Source: Diplocarpon mali
Taxonomy: Eukaryota; Ascomycota; Leotiomycetes; Helotiales; Drepanopezizaceae
Assembly: GCA_024741835.1 (NCBI GenBank)
Contig: JAENRP010000165.1
Span: forward strand, 32,581-96,580
Length of the DNA stretch: 64,000 nucleotides
Reading direction: 5' to 3'
The notes beneath the pieces are model-generated. The model was not told the origin of the DNA. It worked only from the letters and a program-made list of their open reading frames with translations, and did not search any database. The position numbers were made by a program, and so were the translations under genes. Below are positions 23,037-35,294 of this stretch, piece by piece; position 1 is the stretch's first letter; each line of letters starts with the position of its first letter.

Positions 23037-24361
23037 TCTTTTGAAAATACCCGCATCTGCGTTCGATTCTATCCGCGGAGGAATGTGTTTGGTTACAAGT
23101 ACCTCCACCGGATGTTTGAGTAGAAACCTTTTAATGTTCAAGAATACCCACGGCTTTCCTTTGTCTACCCAAACGCGCGACAGCGCAAACATTGCGGAGG
23201 AGCAGCGTACTTGCAGATTACCAAAGGGCGTACATTGGGTCTGATATTGTCGACTTTGCATGAATCGTACTTGAGCGAGCGAGCTTTCCAGGAATTCGGG
23301 GATGTGGAGCGGAGAACAGGCAACACAGGACTGTTTTGGGCAATCTCCTGCTGCGATGTAAATGTATGGGGAGGGCACGCCGTGCAATATGCAAGATGTG
23401 CAGAGAGGAGTTCCGGATGGGGGTATGAGGAATTTGGAATGGCAATGAATAGCGATCTTCCGCGGGCCTTCGTGCGATTGACGGAGCAAGAAATCAGCCA
23501 AGGACACTGAGTGATGTACGAGAAAAGCGGTCTGGATGGCTTGTCGAGGCCCCCATGATACGTATCTTGCTGGGCTCTTCCGCACAGCACGTCCGGGAGC
23601 CCGTGGTCTCCGGGGTCCAAAGCGAGGCCCTCCACAGCCTGCTGGGCCAGACAAATGTAACATAGTCGTGCAGCCAAACATCTTTCCAAGTGCAAGGGCA
23701 AGCTGGGATTCTCGCAGTTTGGGAACACCCTTCGTAGCGGAGGGGAATATATGGCCTGTGAGGCATGACACCGTCACTTGTCTGTCGTGGGTACCAGGTA
23801 TATCGGACTGTACGGAAGTACAAAAGGTAGGTAAGCGTCGCGCATTCTTGCCTCAGCCCTCACTACAAAGAAGATCCCGAGAAAGGTGCGAAGCCCGTTG
23901 CGACAAGGACCAGGCGTGGGGTCGAAATCCACCGTGGATGTCGCATATCGGCATCGAGGGACGTCGATGTCGAGATACTCCGGATCGAAACGTCGACGAC
24001 AAGAATCTGCGACCCGCTGCGTGGCGTGTTTCGGTAATTCGTACTCACCATGAGATGCAATGCCGACCGTCGGCTTTCCGCATTCGCGAACTATGTCCGA
24101 GGCGCAGGCTTTCTGCCCTTCGCCCTCCCTCTCTGTGTTGCCTTCATGCCTCGTCTCTACCCCGCCATCAGCGCAATCCAGCTAGACACAGCTACCAACA
24201 TCCGACGAAAACTACTCAGATCATACATCAAAAAGCCGCCGCCACTTTCTTTCTCTTCTTCCGCGAGTCCTTCTCAGCCTACGAGATAACTCAAATCTCT
24301 GGTCCTAGACATCAAGGTCCTCACCCACAAACCCCTTACTGACCACCAGAAATCCGCCAGG
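23037..24361. other. Intergenic, no gene recognised
   Basis: Several overlapping frames of 100-270 residues exist on both strands but contain no family motif and contradict one another. The last few hundred bases are likely promoter and 5' UTR of the alcohol dehydrogenase gene. Confidence 0.5.
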
Positions 24362-25876
<1,515 letters not shown>

Positions 25877-26488
25877 ATTCTCGTCGACAGACAATGGAAT
25901 AATTTGTCAACTGTTTATCAAATCGAGCAGAGACTCGACGTCACAGGCGAGACTACGAGTGTCGAAAGCGTCCGTCCATATGTAAATTGAAATGGCAATT
26001 TTACTGATGAAGCTACGTTTTGGCACTGTACATGTTTATGCTGTACCGTCGGTGTGGTTGACATTGTTTTCAAGTGATATTTTGATGTCGTACCTCTGCC
26101 CGCTCCTATTTCGGGATTCTCTTCGGTTCTGCTCGACTACGATTCCTGGCAAAAGTCATATCTCATTGAAGCCAAGTCGCGTAACTCATACTACCGACCC
26201 TCTCCCGATCATCCAAGGTTCATTGAGGCTGGCCAGGGGCCCGCTAACACAACTCCAATAGCTTCATCATCAGCATAGGATACATAGGAATCACACAAAA
26301 ACTTGCACAAGTCAAACTTGATGCGAATAAAAAAAATGGGATCCATATTACTTACGAGCCGAGGCTCGTAGTCAGAGCATCATACGCCCGCTAAAATCGC
26401 CAAAGTCGCAGGAAGGTTGCAAGTACAAGCACGGTTGATGCCCCAGCCAAACGCCGCAAACCCCGTTCACAAATCCATGCATGCCAAT
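25877..26488. other. Convergent intergenic region
   Basis: Sequence between the 3' ends of the alcohol dehydrogenase and AN1 genes; both 3' UTRs should lie here. An A-rich run (26326-26337) is followed by the hairpin at 26353-26370. No gene seen. Confidence 0.5.
26353..26370. repeat. Perfect 8-bp inverted repeat (hairpin)
   Basis: TACGAGCC and GGCTCGTA flank a two-base GA centre. It sits in the short region between two convergent genes. Bacterial-type termination does not apply in fungi, so a transcription-end role is speculation. Confidence 0.6.
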
Positions 26489-27096
26489 CTAGATACCCTT
26501 AATAACATGCGTTCGCTCGGCGTTGAGCTGCGCGGCATTTCGGTCGTGGGACTCCTTCTTGCACTGTCACCCAACACGTTAGCCCGGACTTTCTCATCGA
26601 TTCCAACTAGCCACTATTGCAAATTTGTATTTCTACCAACAAAAGGAGAAGAACTTACGTCTTCCAAGCCATCGCACTTATGGTCCTCGAGCAAGCGGTG
26701 AGTACCACAGTAATGCCCTTTGCAGAATCCGCAGTCGCCAATGATTCTCTGCGCCCCCTCCCTACAGTCCTTGAACGTGCACCTGATCTTTTTGGGTGGC
26801 ATGCCTCCCTTCAGGGGCACGGCGAGGTGGAGAGTCGTCTCGCGGGTAATGTTGTAGTCCGCCAGAGTTCTAAAAGACGCCAGGTGCTTGCCGGCGTACA
26901 CGAGATGGAGGTCGGACTCGGGGAGGCAGGTTCGCACGGAGAGGAGGGTGACGAGGTTGTGTACTGAAAGGCCTACCGGCACGCTCATGGGGAATGCTGG
27001 AGAGCCGGTGGTTAGCGAGATGGCCTAGTTCTTGCGTGTGTGCTCGATGGGGGGAGGCTTACTGTCGCCAGCGATGTTCTTGACAAAAATTTGCAT
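26489..27096 (-). CDS. Ubiquitin-like domain fused to AN1-type zinc finger
   Basis: Protein of 148 residues from exons 27096-27063, 26996-26659 and 26563-26489. Residues 1-76 align to ubiquitin without a gap, opening with MQIFVK and closing with LHLAVPLKGG, so the domain has ubiquitin's exact length and a Gly75-Gly76 end. By eye about 31 of 76 positions agree with ubiquitin. Lys6 and Lys48 are kept, while positions 11, 27, 29, 33 and 63 are Asp, Val, Leu, Arg and Arg. Residues 77-148 hold an AN1 finger with the full C-x4-C...C-x2-C-x4-C-x2-H-x5-H-x-C set (IRCTFKDC, GDCGFCKGHYCGTH, EDHKCDG) and a tail ending HVIKGI. AN1 proteins commonly act in proteasome, p97 or stress pathways; this role is inferred. 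The ATG was chosen because the ubiquitin fold starts exactly there. Confidence 0.9.
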
Positions 27097-28700
27097 TGTC
27101 TCGGTGACTTCTGGGGATTGGGATCGCGAGCTGGAGACAGAGGAAGGCATGGTTGCGGAAGAGATCTGGTTGTCCGGAAGTCAAGGAGTCGTGAGGCCGT
27201 ATGAGTCGTCTTGAGGGAAGAGCTGTTTGGTCAAAGCGTGGTGCTGGGTCGAGTCGATGGGGGGATCCGAGGAAGACGGGCGTGCTGGAGGATTCGAGAA
27301 TGATTGTGTTTGGAGGAGCAGTGGTCAAGTTAGCAGCCGGGAGAGGAGTTTGGGAGTTTTGGAGTTTGGAGTCTGGTGAGCTCGCGGGTTGGCGGGTTGA
27401 AGAAGGGAAAGGGTGTAGTTGGGAGGATGGGGGTTGCTTCGTAGCCATATATCTATCGGTGGACGCGGCTAGTCAGCGGTGGCACGTGCAGTTAGTAATA
27501 TTGGGTGTCTGGTTAGCGGTCACTTCTAGCGCCCGCCACTCGCATCGCTAATATAATCCTACACCGGTTGGGTAAAGTATGGTGCAGTACACCGCACAGT
27601 ACTGACATGGACGGGCCTGGACTCAACTCTGTATAAGATGGTCAGTTGTTCGCTCCTGACATATCTCACGTGAACCTGTCCAGAGCTACTTTGTAAGTGG
27701 CTATACCTGCTTCTCGTCATTACGGTATCGAGCGCGAGAGAGGGATCCACTCGTTACCGCAAGGCCGTACTTCGTCGCAGGCGTAATAAACACCACGTGC
27801 AAGTACACCACGTGAAAGTATTTGCAAACTCACAGGCCCTCCTGATGGAAAACACCATCCCTGGGATTGACGCCGGTGTGTTTGTATTACGCCTGCGGCG
27901 GAGTATATCGTCTGTCGCTACGAACTGGTGTCATACTAGTAACAAGTACCTCTCGATGCTACCTCCCAGTGCCAAATGACGATGTCACACCAGGGAATTC
28001 CGACACTCGTCCAGCTGCCTCGAACCTCGGGCCTGGCTGAATGAATAAATACCCCGGGTTGTCGAGTGGCAGAGTAACATCTCCATGCAGCAAATGCCCC
28101 GGTCCGGAATCTCGAGATTGCCTCCAAATCATTCCTGTCATGCGAAAGCTTCCCCTCAGGAGCAGCCCGAAACCTCGGACCCGACGGCCCTCTTACTCGG
28201 TCTGAGTTTAAAGGGGTGGCCGCGGCACCCGCTCGGCTCGTCTCATCCGGAGATCAAATAGACTTCAACATATTCTCTGTACTGCGCGGCGTAATGGTTT
28301 GCAGTAATGATTTGCCTTGGCCTGAGAAATGCCAGAATCAAAACAGGTCTTGCCATGAGATTATTAGTAGTCAGTTCCAAGTAAAGCCCAAATTTAGACC
28401 CATCGAGAGCACTGCGCGGGATGCTGCTCATCTCAGTCTCGCAGTGGGTTTTCTTGGATTGGTCGTTATAGAGGAGAGGGGGGGGAGGAGGGTGCGTGAT
28501 AGTAAAGGTGGACGATGCAAAAGGTTGCTTTTGTCACATAAAACAGGCACAGGCTAATCTATTCTCGCGGCAAGGACTTGTGATGGCCGGTATATCAGAA
28601 ATCCTTTTTTCCATTTCCGCTGTTGAAGCCGTCTGTTTCTCGATATGCGCAAGGGTGCAGCTCGGGGAGATTTATGTAGTTGTCACCAGCAAGGTATTAT
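27097..28700. other. Intergenic, start of the gene-poor island
   Basis: No gene recognised; the open frames present are short and overlapping. The first 700 bp upstream of the AN1 gene hold four CACGTG sites. Composition is normal up to about 28.8 kb, where AT-rich sequence begins. Confidence 0.5.
27483..27814. promoter_or_regulatory. Cluster of four E-box (CACGTG) sites
   Basis: CACGTG occurs at 27483-27488, 27667-27672, 27794-27799 and 27809-27814, the last two only 15 bp apart. The motif is the core site of Cbf1/Cpf1, Pho4-type and other bHLH factors. It lies 390-720 bp upstream of the AN1 start codon. Chance would give about one such hexamer per 4 kb in balanced sequence, so four in 330 bp is notable, but function is unproven. 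Confidence 0.45.
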
Positions 28701-28730
28701 TAGGCTGTAGCCTGTAGCGATTCGGGTCTA

Positions 28731-28800
28731 TAGGAGACGACGACACATCACCTGTACCCGGTGTCTCCTACGAACCTGCAGACTCTTTAAGAGTCTGCAG
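28731..28800. repeat. Cluster of hairpins at the edge of an AT-rich block
   Basis: Two inverted repeats sit side by side. TAGGAGAC (28731-28738) pairs with GTCTCCTA (28763-28770). Immediately after, 28776-28800 is a 25-base palindrome, perfect except for its central base, beginning and ending with CTGCAG. A smaller GGCT-gt-AGCC lies at about 28703-28712. They mark the change from normal composition to AT-rich decayed DNA and may be the terminus of a mobile element. Confidence 0.75.
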
Positions 28801-28849
28801 AGCCGAGATTGAGTCCTTTCGATTACCAAAAAATCATACCCCAAGTCGA

Positions 28850-29560
28850 ATAAAGCCAGAGCTTTCGAAATCGTCGAAATGAAAAAATCTTCTCTCTACT
28901 ATACTACCTCTTAAAAAATACCCTTTACTTTCGACCTCCACCTGCATACTTTGAAATTATTTAAATATATACCTGCGACTAAAGGGAAGGCTTCATAGAA
29001 AATATAAAGGAGAAAAGGGCAGTTTATAGTATATAAGGAGTAGGAAGAGGTGGAGAAGGAAAAGGATATATTTCGACAATTTCATATAAAGTCGATAAGG
29101 GTTGTGATCGAGAGCCGCCGCCAACTAGTAAGACGCGTGATAAAATTAAATAGATAGCCGCTACTAGCGTAAAGGGCTTGTGCTAGATAGAGAACCTATG
29201 GCGACTATATTATCAAGGCACCCTTCGAGAAAGCACTCGCTTGAGGCTTAGAGAGAATAACTATCGGCTGAGGCATAGGTTAGAGTCTTATCTAAGGAAT
29301 CGGGAGCCACGTATATAACAGGCTGAATAGTGAATCGCAAGGAGTTTTTCATATTAGTTTTCTCCTTATACCTAAACCAAATATAGCGTCTGCCGTTCGT
29401 GCTATATAGTTTAGAACTCAATATATGACGTTAGGAGGAAAGGAAAACAATTCGACTCTATGAGCCAGAAACGGAGGTCTCTTTCGTCCCGCTCTAAGCT
29501 GCAGGGACTGTCATCACAGTAGACTGTTACTATAAGCAATGCAACGCCATGTTATCCGTG
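28850..29560 (+). mobile_element. AT-rich decayed repeat, possible pogo/Fot1-type transposase relic
   Basis: AT-rich sequence with stop codons at sites that suggest C-to-T/G-to-A decay. One + strand frame at about 29218-29300 reads HPSRKHSLEA-stop-RE-stop-LSAEA-stop-VRVLSKE, which resembles the helix-turn-helix/CENP-B-like N-terminal region of pogo/Fot1 transposases (a short basic SRK..HEAQ stretch followed by LSPEQE...VL). No DDE motif could be read and no terminal repeats were paired, so the family is tentative. It could equally be a remnant of another repeat class. Confidence 0.35.
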
Positions 29561-32500
29561 CAGTAAATCAGTCTATAATACCTGTGTTGTTTCGACACAT
29601 ACTCAAATGATAGAGCCAGAATTGATCAAGAAGGTTCGACTTGCTGTACATAACAGATATAAGCACAGGGGCTTGGAGACTGATCCAACCATTTAGAGAT
29701 GTGGATATTCTGCGACATGATCTCTTCAAATCGCAGGAAAAGAAATATGATAAAACTATCAATACTAATCCTCTAGGATAATCTATTGCGAGCTCATTGA
29801 GCAAGTACTTTTCCTATCGAACACTACCTCCCCCGCCCCCGGCTTAAACGCTACATTGTTATTCGCCTTGGCCACCGCCACTGCCTCTCACATTCAAACC
29901 AAGGGGGTAGGTGGTATGAATTAAGCGAGATCCAAAGGGACCTCATCACCAGGTCGCTGAAACTTCCAGACAGTAGGGGGAAAGTTCGTAGGATCAAATA
30001 CAAAAAATGTCTTGAAACACTTGAATCCGACGCTGGTTATCTGTTGCACACACGCTTGGTACATTTTTGACGAGCTGTGCCCCACGAGCCCCCGAGTTCT
30101 CTATGGCGTACGCTGGGTACATTTTCGTGCGTACGTCTTCGCTGAGATATTTCAATGTGTAGTACATGCAACATACATCGGCGCGGTATCTTCCTTGGTG
30201 CGCTAGTATATGGTTCTCTGCTTGAGAACTATACCGTCCGTGCCTATAGGTAGCTGGCACCCCGGTAAGCAATTCTTCGTAGGCATAACGTCGTATTCAT
30301 GACAAGGATTATTCGCAATCCATAATGAAAGATACTTTAGGACAGTAATGTGAAGTGTGTATGCTAAAAGCCGAGCAGCAACAATAACATCCATCGCACA
30401 ATCATAATCCACCGTCCTCGAGAGTGAAACAAACCCCCCGATGAGAAATACACTACTTTTATCTATTCTTATGGTTTGGAGCACTCATTAAAGCCCGACA
30501 TGCCTCACTTGCTACTCTGGGTGGTAAGAGTTCCTACTTCTCGCCCTGGTCTCGATCCACCGTACTCTGGAGAGTAGGAAAGAGAGTAAGCAAGTACGTT
30601 TTCTTAAACAGTAGAATAGTAAATGAAGCGAGATCCGGGGATGAAAGAAGATAAATCCTGCTACGTTGCAAAATCTGCTGAGAAGGGGAAAGAAGTATCG
30701 TAGAGTTGAAGAAAAAGCAAATAACCTTTTACATGGTCTGACGACTCTCAGGAATTAGTATGTTGATTTCTTAAGTGATTTTTGTATTACACTACAGCCA
30801 ATTTTAATGAGCCCCCAGGTCCACTATATGCAGAATCTTTTCAGTCGAAATATCCAGTACACAATAAGCGTCAGTGCTGTCTTTTCCTAGATACTTCAAT
30901 ATACGTCTCTCTACTAAGATTCTATTTCAACTTATACTAAACTAGTGTTTAGTGTGTAACCTTCGTAGACGCTACGTTATATCCTTAAAGGCTTAAGCAA
31001 GTACTGGCATCTGTTGAAAATGAACTAAGAGAGATCTAGGGAAGAAGAAAATAAATCCTAGCTTAACGCAAGGTTGTAGAACTTCCTAAAAAGAGCAAAA
31101 AGTATTATCAAGCTGGATAAAATAACTCTCTCACAGGCTTGCTCCAATCTTTTAGTGTCTTGAACTTGTCCAGTCTTCCGACAACCAGACAACATCCTTT
31201 ATAAATATTTCATTTATTTCCAGCCGTCTTTCGCGAGCCTCAAGGTCTTCTACGGCTTGCGGAATTTCCTACTGACAGCATATTATTAACTAAACACATT
31301 CACGAGCTGCTCAATGTGCGCCGGTACAGTATTTCCTCGGGTGTGCTAATGGATAGTTCTTTACTTGGTACCATACGTACTTATGCAACTAGTATTTAGA
31401 AAGTACTTCGTATTTTCAAGAAGAATTTGAGCAAGTGCCGGCATATATCGAAATCCCGGACTTAGTAATGTCTGTATTGGCGGGGACGGCTGAGTTTCCT
31501 GCTTCCTAGGTACGTAGGAACGGCCTTTTATTAGAGTCCGCATGTTAGTTATGGACGATCTGAGTATTTCAAAATTAGGCATAGTCGGTGTACATATGCA
31601 ATTGATAAAACACCTCATATTGAGTACTATTAGTCGAAAGATAAGAATGGAAAAGATATCTATATATTGTGTTCGCTGCTTCTCCTTAATCACCGCACGG
31701 AGCTGACGAATAACAGTAATAGGGTCTTGAGCAGGTCTTTTATTCATAGATCAAGTATGCTTCAACGGCCGTTGAATCAGGCTATGGGAGTTTTTATGAT
31801 CTCTGCATGATTTACTTTGTAGTGAAATTTCTCTTGATACAAGTCTAAGTTGCTTGGAAGAAATCAAATGAACTCACATCAAGCTATCTGCAACGCTTTA
31901 TCATGATACGCTATCAACACACGGAACTTATATATTTCAAGCACACCATCCACGTTCTGGCTGCATCAGGTCGTGTAGGGAGAAGGAGCACGCTGGCAGC
32001 AGCAGTCCAAAGGTCGCGGTGAAATCCATGGATGGATGGTGCAAACCATAGGTAAGCTGGGGTGGTACATACAATCAAAGAGCTCCCAGCCTTTGCTTAC
32101 TCATTCACAACTCCCTCCCCCACAAACACATGTCTATCGTTTTCAATTTTGGGGTTGGATTATACATTTGGTATCACTATGTGCAATATAAAATCACACC
32201 TGGCTATATATAAAACAGACAAGGAACTCCTTCCTGTGATTTTCCTTAGCACTTGCTCTTCTCGAACTTCTATCTTGCCTGCTCCTCTCAAGTCGAATAT
32301 TTGGACTTCCGTTGTCTCCTCCTCCTGCTTTACCTTTGTCCTGCTCCTAGGGCGCGTCTGGCAACCCAGAAGCGATATGAAATACATTGTTGCCAATAAC
32401 TCTCGACCAAACAGTATTGAGACGTAGGAGGGTGGTATTCATAGTGAAGGATAGGAGTTAGAGGGTGTTTAGGGTCAGGTTTTGTAAACAGAAAATCAGC

Positions 32501-33942
32501 CGGTCTAAAGATAGATATTAACGCCATAGATTACCCACCCACCTCATACTGTGCATAAGTGAGGATCTATCATTCAAAACAAATGGTACACAGTCGTAGC
32601 TCATAACGTTTGACTATCTAAAGTAGAACTCAGCTAATACATCTAGCCCCTCGAATCACCGAATCTATGGGTCCGATACAGAAATCTCGGTAATAAAATT
32701 CTTATATAGGGTAACACATCCAGAATGTTTCGCAAAAAAAACATGCAAAGCTGATGGTCGATAGGTTACCAAGTATCAACATCAGATTTACGCCACAAAT
32801 CACCCCTTTGAAACGGTCCTGAATTCGTCGATTTTGAGTTGCCAAACGAGCCCTTGACCAATCCTCAAGATCCAGGCTGTAACCGGGGATGTCGCCGAGC
32901 TCCTGAGGAGTACAGCCACTTGCTGCCATGCTTCATCCAGTATCTGGAACATCAGCTGGAATTGCAAACTCGTAAAGCCTACCATCACCCGCGTCAGGAT
33001 CTTGCAAGCCGATGCCTTGATGAAGCAGTGACTGAAAGCCATTGTGACGGTCGCGCGGAATCTCGAGAATGGGGGAATGTAGTGATCATAGGGAAGCTAT
33101 CCGGAGCTCGCTACTTGTCTTGTCGTATTTTGTGAGGGCTAAGCGAGGCCATACTCAATGCCCGGCTTTACCGTGGCCAGAATCTTTGGGGATAGTTGAG
33201 GCCTCTGCATCTTTGTTTGCCAGCAGAAACTGGAGCGGTTGACATCTCTCGGCGGGGTCTCCAAGAGAGCTCTGAGCCAAAAGATCTTTAGATGCCTGGG
33301 TCCTGTAAATACCTTCCTACCCACCTACCCTACTGTGTGCACATCACAGCTGCACTTGGAACTCTGCGTACAGCTGTCGATCGTATCTCAGTCGCAACCT
33401 CTCCCCCTTACAAATTTAATGCATTATCGAGATGCAAGCCAGTCATAGAAGCAGAAAGATACTCGAATGCTCCCGTTATCAGATGTCACAAGCGATGACC
33501 CGTGCTTAATGTATGTGTATATTTCACGCCTGGTTCAAATTGGTGGATGTGCTGACATTTGCGAGACAACGCCATAGACCACGATGCCGTGCCCCTTTTC
33601 CGCTCTGAGGGTCGCTTCAAGCTGATGTTATCGTGGAACACAACACTACGAATGAATACCAGAAATATAAACCTGCCAGGGAAAATCATTCCTTACTGGG
33701 TAGTTCGGGCACAAAACAGATCTTACAGGACTGCCAAAAGCACGTGCTGCAAGAGTCTGCTTTGTCATCTTGAGGGAATAAACATTGCCTCTTCGATATT
33801 GCTTGCTCCAGAAATAGCATGATGCAACCATTGCGCTAACCCATCGATCACCCAGCTCATCAGCTGAGATGTTCGACACCTTGCAGTTAGGCAAGATTCA
33901 GTATAGGAAGAACATCCAACACCGTCCGTCGTGTCTTTCCCT
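29561..33942. other. Gene-poor AT-rich island with diverged repeats
   Basis: I recognise no intact gene in these 4.4 kb. AT content is high and long frames are absent; frames near 32839-33135 and 33559-33822 have no family signal. Two pairs of diverged copies can be seen by eye: 30622-30720 with 31020-31130, and 30170-30240 with 31310-31370. The order of the copies is not conserved, so these look like remnants of a dispersed repeat rather than a tandem array. Confidence 0.5.
30622..31130 (+). repeat. Pair of diverged repeat copies
   Basis: The segments at about 30622-30720 and 31020-31130 share an ordered series of blocks (GAGATC.. GGGA..GAA.., ATAAATCCT, AAAAGTAT/AAGAAGTAT, ATAAC) with many transitions between them. 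This is what two copies of one element look like after RIP. The element type is unknown because no coding trace remains. Confidence 0.4.
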
Positions 33943-34772
33943 CGTCAGTTCGATATCTTACTCCTAGGTGCCACTGGTTACATAGGATTCCTTGTCGCCG
34001 AGTATATCGCAAAGGGCCTCCCAACAACAATCACCATTGCGGGTGATCATCGAAGAGTCTACAAGAGCTTGCCGACAAGTTGAAGAGTATGAGCCGGGAT
34101 CGATTACAACCCGTCGCTGAGCTCGTTGAGCTCAACGAGGAAGACCTGAGCGTATTTGCCCTCGAGACTCGAGTTGTTATATCAATACCTTCAGTCCCTA
34201 CTATCGACACTCGGCACCTGTCGCGGAAGCCTGTGCTCGCAAAGGGACTTCTTCCACCGATTGCACGACGACAACTCTCTGGACCAAAGATATGATTTCC
34301 ATGTACCATGTGCTAGCTAAAGCATCAGGTGCAATCCTATACTACCAAATTGAAGCCAGGACACTGGATTACTACATGGCTTACAGATGATGCCAGCTAT
34401 ATCCCTTTCGAGCTCGCCATCCTACCTCGATACCCGTGAGAACTACGGCAATCTCCAGTTCCTCTGGGGCTGCCCCGGATCCGCTCTCTCCTAGTCCCAA
34501 ATTCATATCGAAGTCCACCCCTGCCCCGGCCCACCAAGTTCTTCGGCTTTGGCAACCTTCGAGTGGACAAGGAGCGCGTATGAGCGAGCGCTATTCTCGG
34601 GGCTGAAGCCGCAGACGTGTCGGTGCAGGCGGCTAGGGAGACCAAAGGCCAAGGGCTCGAGATGAAGGGGCCGGGGGGACTTCTCGCAACTTCTAGCTTG
34701 AGGATGCCGCTCGTGGAGCGCCTGAGGGGTGCCGGAGTGGCGATCAAGCTTGTGGAGGTCCAAAGGGTTTAG
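33943..34772 (+). pseudogene. Frameshifted saccharopine-dehydrogenase-like / trans-acting enoyl-reductase-like pseudogene
   Basis: Three consecutive frames carry ordered pieces of one protein family. The first frame has a Rossmann start, FDILLLGATGYIGFLVAEYI (33949 on). A one-base shift near 34043 leads to SKSLQELADKLKSMSRDRLQ and LVELNEEDLSVFALETRVVI. A second shift near 34190 leads to YYRHSAPVAEACARKGT and then TLWTKDM. The C-terminal piece GGLLATSSLRMPLVERLRGA survives at about 34675-34740. The order matches fungal saccharopine dehydrogenase-like oxidoreductases (trans-acting enoyl reductase family), normally about 400 residues; the middle portion is missing or unrecognisable. Gaps and shifts mean it cannot encode a working enzyme. 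It lies inside the gene-poor island, and the shifts are indels rather than RIP-type changes. Confidence 0.75.
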
Positions 34773-35294
34773 AAAAGGCTATCATAACAGTTACCATCAT
34801 AGTTACCATCATAGCTACTACGCTACCCGACAGCAGTTTGCGCTTCAGTTCAGAATAGAAGCGTGAAAGATAATTCCAAGGCAGAGAGCGGAAAGCATAG
34901 CCACATGTATAACAGTGTACGCTGCAACAGCATTATATTAGGCTGGAATCCAAGAATTGAAATCAAGTGAGCGCTTTTGCTTGGACCATCGCCGTCCTCG
35001 TACCACTTCAACAGAGATCCCATCGCTAGGAAGCCAAATGCTGTAGTGTATTACCAGAGCGCAACAGACTATGAGTCCAGCAGATCCAGACCAATATGAG
35101 GGCGTAGTGGGTGTTCACTATTCCATATAATTATAGACAATAATGTAAGACCAAGAGTACTCAAGGTATATCCTCCTCGTGCCCAAACTCCTCGGGTGCA
35201 GCCATGAAAAATGCCCCCATGATACACGAAACCTAGCTCCAGTCGAATGCAAACGCCACACAATGCAGCAAAATCGTCAAGTCGTTAGTCAATA
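34773..35294. other. Intergenic, 3' side of ATG2
   Basis: No gene seen. A 13-15 bp segment containing AGTTACCATCATAG is repeated in tandem at about 34788-34820. The end of the stretch should hold the ATG2 3' UTR. Confidence 0.4.

Noticed and set aside
23019..24342. Frames of 187-268 residues between the kinase and dehydrogenase genes
   Set aside because: They overlap on both strands, lack family motifs and would need to coexist; no codon or splice signal favours one.
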